A DNA stretch of 64,000 nt, from positions 15,207,501-15,271,500 of the forward strand of contig NC_056551.1 of assembly GCF_910596095.1 (NCBI RefSeq), in the 5' to 3' direction. The notes below the pieces were generated by a model. That model saw only the letters and a list, made by a program, of their open reading frames with translations, did no database searches and was not told where the DNA came from. The position numbers and the translations under genes were made by a program. This DNA is from Thunnus maccoyii. Lineage: Eukaryota > Chordata > Actinopteri > Scombriformes > Scombridae. This document shows, piece by piece, positions 13,201 through 24,452 of this stretch. Positions within the stretch are counted from its first letter, which is position 1. Each line of letters begins with the position of its first letter.

Positions 13201-16200
13201 ACTGGCTGAGTCTCACCAGGCGGCAGTACCACATGATGTTGTGGGGGTGGTGCTGTGGTGGTGCTGCTGGTTGTTGTGGTTGGTGTAACAGACTCAGAGA
13301 GTTGAGTGTTTGCTTCAGGAATAGGTTGCTTAGTGGGAGTATTATCTTGAACCACTGGAGTCGATGTAAAATCAGGCACATCCAATGTCTGGAAGTTCTC
13401 TGGCTGCGTCTCTGAGGATTCTTGGGTGTCATGTGGGGCCTGCTCGCCCTCCTGTTCCACAGCCTTGAACTCCTACAAGAATTGATGCACCACAACTGTT
13501 ATCGCTGCAAATCTCTCATCAGAAGTCTTTAAAATCCCATTTGTCTGAAAGGCCTCAGGGTTTCCCCCCTCTCTCCCATTTAATGCCACCAAATCCTTGT
13601 GTTTACACTCAGCAGGAACCATTTGGTCCTACCTACAGCTCGTGTTTATCTTTCATTTAAACTGTACAGCCCATCCCAGCTCATTTCTCATAGCAATGTA
13701 CAATCATCATCATTTCATCTCTTCCCTGGCTTTGTGCGCCACCAGTAAATAATAAATTCTTCTTTCCTGCCAAAGAATAATGAATTCCCCCAGTTGAAAA
13801 TGAGTTTAGATTGGACTTTGATGAAATAACTTGAGGTCCAGCCATTGTTTAGAAGCAGAGTAAATTGCAGGAAATCTAATTGTCTGGTTTAGTACATTGA
13901 TTTTGATTCTAACTCTTTCATAGCAGGGTGTAGACAAAACTTGTTTTAAGCACAAAAACATGTAAATTAACTAATTGCATTGAATTTCATGGTATCATTG
14001 CCCTAGAAGGCAATTTGGCTTCCTTCGCCCATCAGTATAACTGGAACTCAGTGCGTAGTTTGTTGAAGAGAATTTTAAAGTATCTTTAATGGTTTTAATT
14101 TTTAATTTTTTAATTTTATAATCTTTAAATGGTCTCATACTGAAGTTTCAGGAGATGAGACCCATGGATGAAAATACAATGTTTTGTGCATGTGTCTTGG
14201 TCATGAATTTTGCTATTTATATTGTAAAATCAGAAATTTTTTCCTTTATGATACATATATTTTTATATTACTTCTTTATGATAATGGATCACATTTTAGT
14301 GTCCTGTTTGAACCATAAGAATGACTAAAACATGTTGGTAAGTTACAGGAGGACTTTCCTGAGAATCTGTGGAGTCAGAAGTGCTACTTATAGGCTGATA
14401 ATTCAATATAACCAAATAGATATATACAGTCAGCAAAATAACCTGAATTGATCTTTAAAACTGAAAAAGCTTTTTACTTATTCTTTTACCTCAAATCAAA
14501 TTTTAAAAAATGAGATATTCCTGCTTATTTTAAGTTAAGTTTAAAAATACTATTATTTTTAAAGAATTTTTGTTTTGACAAAATGATCACAAAATTTTCC
14601 TTAAGTGGCCTTTAGACTTTTTGAAGTTTGTGTCTGAATTTGCTGATCGATCATAAACAACATTATAACAAACTGTAGGAAGTCAGTGGGCAGTGACCAA
14701 ATGTGACCAAATATAAAGTCATGAACCTCAGTGTCTGTCTGCAGCGGGGTGTCTGTCTCAGTAGAGCTGTCATTGGTCGAGGTCATCATGGAGGCAATGG
14801 AAGTGGGTGTGTCCAGTTCGTCATTAGTGGATGGGTTATCCAAAGTCGCCTCTTTAGCCTCCTGGGACAAAGATAGTGGAGGAGGTCCCTCTGAACTCTG
14901 CTCCTAAGCCATACATAGAAATAAGGAAAGCACTGATCAGCATCAGTCCAGCATATTTTCCCTCTTTGTGTACACAAATATAGGGAATTGATGAAGATAT
15001 AGACAGCACCATGATAGAACAACATGGCATTAAGGTTGTTTGCACATGAGAAGCTATACCACTCCATTGTCATTTTATATGTATAAATTTGGAACATTAA
15101 CTGTTATTACATGCTGAAAAAGTTACTATACACATGCATTTTTTTATTTGACAAATATATGTCTAGAAAATCAAAGATGTTTTCTCTGTTTAAGCTTTTT
15201 TATGAGCTATAACATACATGACCAAAGGAAAACAATGGCTCAAGCTGCTGTAAAGCATTTCTACCAGTGATCATGTCTAGACAGCCAAAAAAATGTAGAG
15301 AGACATAAAAAAGGATGCCATTTAACACTTATTCAATTTGGTTGTGGTTGTGGGGTTTCTCCAATGTGATATCCTTGTGTGCAGACAACGATGCACAATA
15401 GTAATAACAAAAATAGTTTACTGGTAACACAACAAGTAGAAATTATGTCTTATATATCAGAATCACTGGATATATGCTTTATTTGTTAACTACACGTGTA
15501 CTGGAGTGTGCTTTAATTAAATTAACCCAGGTAATTCTTGAACCTTTAGGGTCAAGAATTAGCTACTAGCCCATTTTAAAAGGACAGGAAGTTATTGTCC
15601 AACTTCGTGTGCACTTGTTAAATTGATTTCAGGGAGCAGATTTCTCTCCCTTCTTATATGTACAAAAACTGACACATATTTTACTTGGTGGCTTTCACAG
15701 ATCAGACTGCTGTAAAAAAAAAAGAAGAAGAGGAAGAAGAAACAACAGCCTAATACCAAAACAAATGCTAAATTATTTCTACATAGCTAAAACTTGCCCC
15801 TGCCGTTTTGATTTATTACCAAACACTACAAACAGCGTAGTTTTGGTAATAAATCAAAACAGGGAAAGCAGTGTTTTTTTAGACATCACAGTTCAGGTTT
15901 AATAGGTCCCTGCCACTGGCAAAAATGGTAGCATTGAAATGAAAAATTAAAAATATCTGTATTGGCCAAAATGACAACTGACAGTATTGGTTATCTGCAA
16001 AACAATTCAGTACCCAAGTGCAGACCTTTCAAATGGTATTTGCTAAAATGAACCATTTCAAAGATTTTTGCTTTAACTTCTCTAAACAGATGAGGACAGA
16101 TGTTGCCCACAGTGTCATCTAAGTGCATAAAAAAGTGTCCCTTGGTGAAATTCAGCAACATTGTGAGTGAGACTGGCTGTGAGAAATGTCAGTGAGTGTC

Positions 16201-18647
16201 ATTTATACATATGTTATTTGGTGTTAGACTTGATTTACCACAACTGACCACTGAATCAATAACCCAGCTGCTGCTCTGGTACAACATGTGGACATTTCTG
16301 TAATTTTCCATTTGTTTATTTCAAGCAGAACTCACATTTTCTTTTCAACAAAATGGGTTTCATTAACCAGAGTGGATTAATTATTCAGCATCTTGGTCTG
16401 AGAAAGAACTGGAGGCACTATTTGACTGTAAACAGATTTTATGCTGATTTTCTTACTAGAAAACTCCTGCTAACTTCACATTTATTCTGGTGTGTCTACA
16501 GAAGATTGCCTTGCTACTCTAATGATCTCAATCCATATCTGATTATCTTTTACATCCTTTTCTGTCTTGACGTCTTTCTGATCGAATCAGTTGAATATCT
16601 CTGAAATCTAGGACAAACAATGACTCAAACAATCCATCAAAACATTACAGATGATAATTAAAAGGTTATATTATGGGAAAAAATCGATTCCATTGCATCA
16701 TTTATGACACACTTTACAATTTGAATACCATATCCATATTCTTAATCAATTCTCATTATGAGAGATATGACACAAACACATAATCTCGCCTGAAATGTGT
16801 CACTAAATAACACAGACACAATAAACTGAATGGTGAGCTGAGATAAAAGTGTAAAATAAAATAAAAAACTCTCTTCTTTCTGAGGCTGCGGCATTCAACC
16901 GAACAAGTACTGAGAACTCAACTCCACTGCATTAAATCAGGCTGCAGTGAACAGCTGACTGAATGTGGGGAGAGAGCATGATTCCCTCACCAAACACAAG
17001 AGCCCCTCGTATCCACATACAAAATGTGTCAGAGGGAAGAAGAGAAGAAAAGGGTCACACTGCAGGAGAAATTGGCAGCAATGAGATGATCCTGGCTTGA
17101 GCACCTCTGAGGGAGGTTGATTGGATATTGTTAGGGAGCACTGAATGAATGCCTGGCCAAAAAAACAGAAGGGATACTACTGTCCTCTACAGACAGCTTG
17201 ATTAAGGATTTGGAGGACGATAATAGGCTGGACAGGGGCCTGTTTGCCTGTCCCCCATCTCATTCGAGCTCTAGGGAAGGCCAGGCCACTGTGAGTCAAA
17301 GCTCATTTAAATAACTCGCTGCACCATCACTAACTTAGTGTGCTTGCAGAGCCAAATAGGTTAAGATGATGATTCTGAATCTGACTTAGCTTTAAAAACA
17401 AAAATCGAGGTATAACATATATATGTTAGGTGCAACGAGGCAGGAGACAGGATGACATGATTAGCATCTTGTTCCTGTCAACTCTTAGTATTGAGGCCAA
17501 CTGCAGCCACTGTATTATTTTGGGAGACACAGAATCTGATCTAATGCTGAGTGAGTTCAGTTTTTGGTGACCAGCTCAAGGGCACAACAGGCACAATGAT
17601 TCAAACTGGTCACAAATCCATTTGGAAGAGACCACATGAAAGAAAAGATGATGTCAAAAATGGGCTCTCTCAGTGGCAATTAAATCAGCAGATCTGCAGA
17701 GCAAAGTCATTTTCTAGTGATCAAACTTGAGTATAAATTAGATTTAACAGCTTTCGTCTTTATCAAACTGTGGGGTTGAAACAGTAATGCTTCTACGGGA
17801 TAATAAAACATGACATCAGCCCACTGATGTCAGAAGACATTAGTCACAACTTTGTCACAACTCATCTGCCCTCCACTATCTGTTGAATCAGTGATGCTCA
17901 TATCGGTCACTGTAAATTTACAGACGTCACTGTACATCCTGAATCAAAATGGCACTAAAATGACTAAAGACTTTTCTCATTCAAAACTTGTTTTGTGCAG
18001 AAAGACAATTCCCCATTATGTAATACATCTTGTTTAGCCATAATTCAACCAGGCTGGCCTATTTAGAGGAAATGCTGATTGAAAATGACTGCCTGGAAAA
18101 AAAGAAAGGAAGGATATTCATTCCCAAAGTTTCTATTTGGAGCCTCTTTCCCTCCTGTTTTTGCTCTGCTCCTCAAATAGTTAAATGCTGCATGGTCAGA
18201 TTCAATGTCTCTCAGATACATCATGGCAATACACTTACCAGAGTGTGTGCAGCATTTTTTCCCCGAAGGGACAACCTCTCCTCATAATGCAATCAAAGAT
18301 TATCCCCCTTATAAGCTTGCCTATGCATTTGCACACATGCACACCCGTGCACGTGCACCCATACACACACACGCACACACACACACACACACAGACACTT
18401 GATGAAGATGATAGCATCATGTCCCCATGCACACAAGGAGACTGCACCGAACAGCAGCAAGAGGCAAGGAGGTGAAGCAATTGATGCCTCCTTCATTCAT
18501 CATGACAGAGGCAGAATGCAAAGCTGAGGAGAGCTACAGTTCTCTGCAGGAAGAAAAAAAAAACTGATAGGCAAAAAAAAGAGGGAGGGTACAGAGCAAA
18601 TAGAGCCATTCCACCACACCACTTACCTCTTTCACTTCAGCAGGCAT
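2846..18647 (-). CDS. arvcf: ARVCF delta-catenin (armadillo repeat protein), 14 coding exons
   Basis: Cytoplasmic catenin of the p120 family. Family members bind the juxtamembrane tail of classical cadherins and regulate Rho-type GTPases. Exons read on the minus strand: 18627-18647, 14727-14903, 12853-13472, 10494-10972, 10220-10403, 10000-10117, 9256-9424, 5962-6089, 5200-5350, 4932-5124, 4673-4784, 3981-4068, 3118-3194, 2846-2938. All have GT/AG borders and matching phases, giving 869 residues. The armadillo region runs from about residue 290 ([14 protein letters not shown]) to about 790. ARVCF is favoured over CTNND1 and CTNND2 by [34 protein letters not shown] and [13 protein letters not shown]. 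The protein ends DSWV, the PDZ ligand of ARVCF and CTNND2. The start MPAEVKE leaves out the usual N-terminal coiled coil, so this is probably a short isoform or an incomplete 5' end. The gene lies downstream of ZDHHC8 on the same strand. Teleost a/b copy number not determined. Confidence 0.93.
4175..4275. repeat. (TG)n microsatellite, about 100 bases
   Basis: An almost pure TG repeat with one TA interruption near 4185. It lies in the ARVCF intron between the exons at 3981-4068 and 4673-4784, only about 100 bases from the splice acceptor of the former. The Cys-Val and His-Thr reading frames through it are artefacts. Confidence 0.97.
6090..9255 (-). other. ARVCF intron, 3.2 kb, between armadillo exons
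   Basis: Non-coding, AT-rich. It joins the exon ending GGKRPK to the exon starting GLELLYQ, both at phase 1. In mammalian ARVCF and p120 a further segment of about 30 residues lies at this point (after the FGGKK motif). I found no convincing exon for it here. The middle holds a foldback element (7450-8290). Confidence 0.7.
7450..8290. repeat. Foldback element with inverted arms of about 130 bases
   Basis: Sequence at about 7463-7600 reappears inverted at about 8142-8283. For example GTCTTCCTCAGG at 7571 faces its complement at 8161-8172, and CCACAAAAAAG near 7465 faces its complement near 8280. By eye the arms match at roughly three bases in four over about 130 bases. They enclose about 540 bases of very AT-rich DNA with no open frame. 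This looks like a non-autonomous foldback or MITE-type insertion in the ARVCF intron. I cannot name the family. Confidence 0.7.
10973..12852 (-). other. ARVCF intron with a retroelement tail
   Basis: Intron between the exons starting GGYDDAF and ending EPSRT. No coding exon seen. Its left two thirds are unremarkable. Positions 12290-12545 and 12805-12836 resemble 3' ends of fish interspersed elements and are listed separately. Confidence 0.6.
12290..12545 (+). mobile_element. Retroelement-type 3' tail ending in (TTGAC)n
   Basis: The stretch ends with TATAAATAAATTTGACTTGA followed by short TTGACTTGAC repeats. This is the kind of tail seen on many teleost non-LTR elements. No protein-coding remnant is visible upstream. 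A second short tail-like motif, GTGGGATCAATAAAG, lies at 12815-12829. Family assignment is from memory of common fish repeats and is tentative. Confidence 0.45.
13473..14726 (-). other. ARVCF intron
   Basis: AT-rich intron between coding exons 14727-14903 and 12853-13472. I see no exon, RNA gene or clear mobile element. Confidence 0.7.
15805..15860. repeat. Strong hairpin, about 24 bp stem with 7-base loop
   Basis: The left arm GTTTTGATTTATTACCAAA (15805-15823) is the exact reverse complement of the right arm at 15842-15860. A further five pairs (ACTAC/GTAGT) close the stem after a single unpaired C. The loop is about AAACAGC. This may be the ends of a tiny MITE or a self-complementary insertion. 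A pre-miRNA is possible in size, but the stem is nearly perfect and AT-rich. Confidence 0.8.
18361..18395. repeat. (CA)n microsatellite
   Basis: An imperfect CA repeat of about 35 bases in ARVCF intron 1, just inside the proposed first coding exon. Confidence 0.9.
18627..18647 (-). CDS. arvcf: Proposed first coding exon of ARVCF (MPAEVKE)
   Basis: Seven codons from an ATG with G at -3, followed by a strong GTAAGTGG donor. They join in phase 0 to the exon at 14727-14903, which begins EQSSEGPP. I recall short mammalian ARVCF isoforms with a similar MPAE-type start, but I cannot check this. Upstream sequence stays open in this frame for some distance, so the exon could also be internal, with an acceptor further upstream. 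The pyrimidine tract at 18817-18940 lies about 170 bases upstream. This is the least certain part of the gene model. Confidence 0.55.
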
Positions 18648-18816
18648 TGCCAAATCTTTTCTGCTTCCCAACAAATGATGAACAAGATGCGTCCCCCAGT
18701 GACACGTCTGTTTCTCTGCTTCTGCTGAATTTTTGCCGTGACTCTCCCTTTGAGCATTTGAGGCAGTTCAAACATGAGCAGCCATCCTTCCTCCCAGCTC
18801 TCACTAACACACGTCC

Positions 18817-18850
18817 GCTCTCTCTCTCTCCCTCTCTCTCTCTCTCTCTG

Positions 18851-18884
<34 letters not shown>

Positions 18885-18940
18885 GCTCACTCTCCTTCCC
18901 TCTCTCCCTCTCTCTCTGTGCCTCTATTTCTCTTTCTCTC
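18817..18940. repeat. (CT)n polypyrimidine tract, about 120 bases
   Basis: A long CT repeat on the plus strand (GA on the ARVCF strand) with short interruptions. It lies about 170 bases upstream of the proposed ARVCF start codon. Further CA-rich tracts follow at about 18940-19020, 19210-19228 and 19245-19257. Ser-Leu and Arg-Glu frames through it are not genes. Confidence 0.95.
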
Positions 18941-20954
18941 ACAAACACACACTAGACGCACCATGCACACATTTGCTCAACACAGACGTTCACTCACATA
19001 CATCCACACAAACACACGCACACATGCTGGGCTCTCTCTCATTACTGCACTCCTCCTCTGATCTGTGCTGCAGTTAATGTGTGCGCTATTAGCAAGGTGC
19101 TGAATCAACTGTGTGATGCTGAGCCTGTGAATGGCTTAGGTAAGTGCAGAGCCCTGCAATCCCTGTGCTCTACCCATATTTTCTGGCAGCCTTGGTGCAC
19201 TGGCAGTTCAAACACACACACACACACGTACATAAAAACATACAAGCACACACACACGGTTCCCTGTGGGCTTACAAGCCGATGCAGCTGGAGCACAGAG
19301 AAGCCCGCACTAGTTCAGTACTATGTCACCCATGTGCAGCATAACAAGGGGCAAGGGATGGGAAATGGAGGGATGGGAAGGTGCATAAACATAGAAGTGT
19401 TGTATGCAGCAGCAGGCAGATACACACTATATGCTGAACCAACAGCTCTGCAAACTGTACCAAACAAATCAAACGCCTTTTCATCACCCATCACTTTATG
19501 CACGCAAATCTTCATACAGCACCTGCTCAACTCATTGTCATTGAGATAATACAGGAAGAGAATGGAGGAATGAAATGTAAACAGGGAATAAATATCCTGC
19601 AAGCAGGTTAGGTATATTGCCGTCACCATAAAATTTTGAATTACTCATTGTAGATGTCTATTGTGAGCCCCTGGCTCATTCAATGTAGCAGATGTTACAT
19701 CACAGCATTTTAAAATGAGTCTAAGAACAGCTGAAGTGGTCTGAAATCATCATGGTTGATGGTCTGAGACGCAATCTACTATCATTATGATGTCGAGTCT
19801 TACTTGCTTTCTCAATTTAAAAAGAAAAAACATCCAGGACATCTTCCAAATTGCCATCAGACACACCACTTTCCCTAAGACAGCAATGATCCAAGTAAAA
19901 TAAATGATCTGCTATCATCCACAGATCAGCTGTCTTTCTTATTGATATGTAAGAGCATCCCTCGATATCATTGAGCATTCTTGGAGCATTAAGAAATCCT
20001 CATTGGCTTCTTCAGTATTTCTTTTCATCTTGGTTTGTCTAAACCTCACTAATAGTCTGCAGTTTGTCATTTTTAAAGCAAACACCTCTGCATTTTTTCA
20101 AGATTTGCTTCATTAAACACCTTAGTTCAGGTGAAGCTTTTCTCATTTTCATTTTTATGTAATTCTTTGTTGGTTAAGCCTATTTTTCAATTCATGAGGC
20201 CTTGTTGACAATATAATTAAGAATTTACACATTGGCACAGTAGCAGCAGAAACTAATGAAGTAACACTAAAAAAAGAACATTGCATCCTTTGTGTCAGAC
20301 ATCAAAAGATAAATGTTACATTTCATCAGTGAATCAGATAAAAACGGAAAGCAACTCAAGCTCCCACAAAGAGAAGGGCTAACATTTCAGACATCTTCTT
20401 TAATTTAAAAAAAAAAAAATCTTTGGTCCTTTCATAGTCAAATCAAAGCAACATCCATGAAACAGCATGTTTTCACATTAAAAAGATTTACTGACATGCA
20501 AAAATGGATCCATTTGTTCCAGAAATGATTACTGCTATTCACAGCTCTCCCACTGTTCCATCTGCACACTCGAAAAACACAAGTCCCATCAAATGGAAAA
20601 CACCAGCATTAAGTGTTTTAATGGTTCTGGGTCACTGACAGACACCAGAACAGCTTCATCAAACACAGGTATTTTTCAACTGTTTGACATTCTAACAAAG
20701 GATTACTTTATAAAACCTAATATGCAATAGAGATACAGAGAAAGCATGGTAAAAGCTGCAGACATAAAAAAATATATATATATATCATAGAAAGAGAGGC
20801 TTTCAACAACTATGTTCTCAACTTTTCAACTCATTAAAAACAGAAGTATTATTGGCATCTCTATCACAAATTTAAAAGTTCGGAAATTTTGTGCACCCTT
20901 AAGTTAAGTGAGACATACTAAGTAGTTAATTTACTACAAAGGTTTTACTACAAA

Positions 20955-22065
20955 GGTTTGGATACACTTTCTCATTCAGAAAGTGTGTCCAAACGTTTGG
21001 CTGATACTGTAAGTAATCCCTCATTACTTAATGGTTATCTTACAATCCACATGGTAATCCATCTAATAGTTGCCAAGATATTTCACTAAAAAACAAAAAC
21101 ATCAACCTCATGGTGGCACTAGAGGTAAATTCAGAGGTCCAGATAGAAACTCACAATGTAATAATTGCCCATAATGTAACATATATTAAAACAAAAAACA
21201 AAAAAAACTTGTATTTCTGTCCATCAATGGTAGTGGATCATCCGGTTTTGTAGGTTTTTGTGCTTCTGTGCTTCTTTTCTTCTGGAACAACAACAACCAA
21301 AAAATTCAGAACCAAGAGGAAGAAGATTTCGTGGGCCAAGGAACACAAGGAATGAACAATTAGACCAATGGAAATCTATTCTTTGGTCTGACGACTCCAA
21401 ATTTGAGATTTTTGGTTCCAACTGTCTTTGTGAGAATCAGAGAAGGTGAACAGATGGTATCTGCATGTCTGGTTCCCACCATGATGGATGATGGAGGAGG
21501 AGATGTGATGGTGTAGGGGTACTTTTCCAGTGACACTGTTGGCAATTTATTCAGAATTCACAGCACACTTAACCAGCATGGCTACCACAACATTCTGCAG
21601 CGACACACCATCCCATCTGGTTTGCGCTTAATGGGACCATCATTTGTTTTGCAACAGGACAATGACCCAGAACACACCTCCAGGCTATGTAGGGGCTATT
21701 TGACCAAGAAGACCAAGACGGAGTGCTGCATCAGATGACCTGGCCTCCATAATCACCCGACCTAAACCCAATTGAGATGGTTTGAGATGAGTTGGACCGC
21801 AGAGTGAAGGAAAAGCAGCCAACAAGTGTTCAGCATATGTGGGAACTCCTTCAAGACTGTTGGAAAAACATTCACGACTGGATGAGAGAATGCTAATAAT
21901 GTGCAAAGCTGTCGTCAAAGCAAAATGTGGCTACTTCCAGGAATCTAAAATTTAAAACATATTTTGCTTTGTTTACACTTTTTTACCACATAATTCCATG
22001 TTATTTTATAGTTTTAATATCTTCAGGATTGTTCTACAGTGTAGAAAATAGTAAAAATTACTGTT
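20955..22065 (+). mobile_element. Degraded Tc1-like DNA transposon with transposase pseudogene
   Basis: Fragments of a Tc1/mariner transposase appear in shifting plus-strand frames between about 21255 and 21900. They include WSDDSKFEIFGS with the first catalytic Asp (about 21385), LQQDNDPEHTS with the second (about 21655) and a PIEMVWDELD-type third motif (about 21770). Stops and frameshifts break the frame many times, and the N-terminal DNA-binding part is largely missing. Left of it, at 20956-20994, two Tc1-type terminal sequences (GTTTGGATACAC and its inverse) face each other. At 22023-22060 the sequence CTACAGTGTAGAAAATAGTA resembles the inner part of a right end. It is a fossil and not active. 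Confidence 0.85.
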
Positions 22066-24044
22066 ACATATAATTATTAATCATTTAATTTAATTTGTTA
22101 ATTTGAATTTATTTTGTCACCTGTCTTTATATACAGTATATATATGAGTTTTTCATAATTTTTTTAAAATATTGTTGCATTTTTCATATGAGCTATTCAA
22201 ATATTTATAATAAATAATCGAATATTTGAATTTAATTTTATTACATTTTAATAAGAATGTTTAATTTCTGATAAAAATATTATCTACATTTACTGAAGTT
22301 TTTTTTTTTGTATGTCAGTTGTATTTGTTTATTAAAACTGTTTACAAGTCTTCACATTGTATGATATTTGCTTATGTTGAGTACATTGGTGCATTTACAT
22401 TTTAGGGAAAGAAGCCTGTTGTGAAACTTTTACTAACCATCCACCAATATTTATGGACATTCAGTATACATTATACAGTACATTTATAATATCTATGCAT
22501 TCATAGGCTGAACTAGGCTTGTCAATATTTTGTTTTTCTGAGGTGGATTCTGAGACATTGTGCATTATTTCAGTACATAAAACACCTAAAATGCACATAA
22601 AGGAACAATTGTATGTAGTTTGCATTTGAATGGCAACCCTATGCTTGAATATGGTTGCCATTACAATATATGTCGGGTTATAACATTTTTAACAAAAAGG
22701 TTGCCACTAAAATCATTATGTAATAACTTGCATAAAATGTAATCATGTAATTATGAGCAAATAGTTATTACATTTTGCACTCACCATTTTTGTTATTGGC
22801 ATTATTGGCAGATTATTACATCATCAGTTTTTATTACATTTATTTATCACATTATGTGCAGTTATTACATTACGAGTTTCTACAGACCACCAGAGTCAGT
22901 AGGTTTTATCCTCTGGTTGCACAAAATTTCATGGCAATTCAATACAGTAGTTGTTGACATATTTCAGTCTGAAGTAAACATGTAATATCTAGACTCACTC
23001 TCCTCACAGCTTTGCATTGTTCTATTAAAACAAACGAGAAGAGAAGAGAAGAGAAATGCTCGCTGGTGACTGGGAGTCAGTATGAGATAGTGGAGAATGA
23101 CATCTTAGTGCGGAAGCCGAAAATGTCACTCATGATGGATGAGACCTTTTTATACTTAAAATGAATTATACAGGATTTATTGACATTTTCTGTGGGTGTA
23201 TATTTTCGGAAATTGCTTACTGAGTTTATTACACTTAATGTTACAAAATGTCAGCCGTATAGATCTGTGCGTCAAAATTAATGTTCCATTCATTATGAGC
23301 TTCCATCCACCTCCCAGCTTGTAACTCTACCTGACGCCAGCTCACATGCATGCACCTCTTTTGCGACAGATTGCACACACAGGCGTGTTAAATAAGTCTA
23401 AAGAAAAAATTTCTCTTCAAGGACTTTCTTCTGCATCATCTCTACAGGCTGAATGAAGAAGTAGCTTTGTTGTTGAAACAACAGTGAGAGCTTCCTGCTG
23501 TGACACAATGATACACTTGATACACGCACGTCTTCCAGTGTGTCAGCGTGTTTTGAATGCAGGCTCTTTCATTTTCACTGAACTGCTTTTAACTTCTAGA
23601 CGTCAGTAGGGGCTGACAGTAAAGCTACATCGTGTTTTAATATTTGCAGTATTTCTGGAGTTACGTTTAGCATTTTGGCCTTGGGGACCACAACACTGAT
23701 CACATATTTATATTTTCTACTGCATTTGGGTGAATGTTGGTTGTTTTATAATTCTAGTATGAATGTGCCTCAGATTTGTTTTTTTGTTTACACATTTTTT
23801 TTCCTGTGCTAATTGTATGAACTTATTTTCAAATTAGTTCAGGATTCAGCCCTTAGTGTGACACCCACTTCCTGTTTCAACTCACATCCACATGCATCCA
23901 TTTTACTTTAAAAGCATCTTGCATCCTTTTACAATGGGTCACACCAGAATCTTACATGTTTCCTCCACATATGGGTATGGCAAATTGAGTTACAGCCACA
24001 GTGCATGATTTTCATGCTCCTCAAACTCTTACCAGGACAAGAAA

Positions 24045-24330
24045 GGACTCACCATATCATTGATTAATCAATTATTCATTAGTCGATGAAACGTCAAAAA
24101 GAGGCCATAGTGATGTCTTCAGTTTGCTTGTTTTGTGTGACTAACAGTCCAAAACCTTAAGATATTTAATTCACTGTGATTGTCACTGTGAGTCAAGGCA
24201 ACTTTATTTGTATAGCACATTTTGACAACAAGGCAATTCAAAGTGCTGAAGAAACTGGAATCCGAATTTTTGCAGATTCATTATCTGTCGATCGACTAAT
24301 CAATGAATCGCTGCAGCTCTGCTTTATGTT
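24045..24330. repeat. Interspersed hAT-like repeat, copy A, with a nested insertion
   Basis: Shares its core (GTCTTCAGTTTGCTTGTTTT, then CAGTCCAAAAC and ATTCACT) with copies at 35914-36185 and 38341-38655. Compared with the last, copy A is interrupted at about 24186-24247 by another teleost repeat (CTTTATTTGTATAGCACATT to CAAAGTGCT). Its end carries the AATCGCTGCAGCTCT type of terminus. Confidence 0.65.
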
Positions 24331-24428
24331 CCCTAAAATTACATCATTCTCTATGAGATTCGGTAATCCATGCAAACCACGCCAGGAACACATGTCACAG
24401 AGCCTCCAGAAGCTGTAGACCTTTTTCC

Positions 24429-24452
24429 TGTGTGTGTGTGTGTGTGTGTGTG
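24429..24452. repeat. (TG)n microsatellite
   Basis: A pure TG repeat of about 24 bases in intergenic DNA, just right of the nested repeat. Confidence 0.9.

Larger units (their letters stand above)
14904..18626 (-). other. ARVCF intron 1 of the short form
   Basis: 3.7 kb intron with no convincing exon. It holds a strong hairpin (15805-15860) and a (CA)n tract (18361-18395). Confidence 0.6.

Noticed and set aside
12849-13495. Alternative frames across ARVCF exon 3 on both strands
   Set aside because: They are shadows of the real exon, whose frame joins its neighbours in phase.
18637-19061. Open frames rich in Ser-Leu, Arg-Glu and Pro
   Set aside because: They are translations of the CT tract and CA repeats near the ARVCF start. 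No domain or splice context supports them.
21258-21449. Tc1 transposase as a working gene
   Set aside because: The frame is interrupted many times and the N-terminal part is missing.
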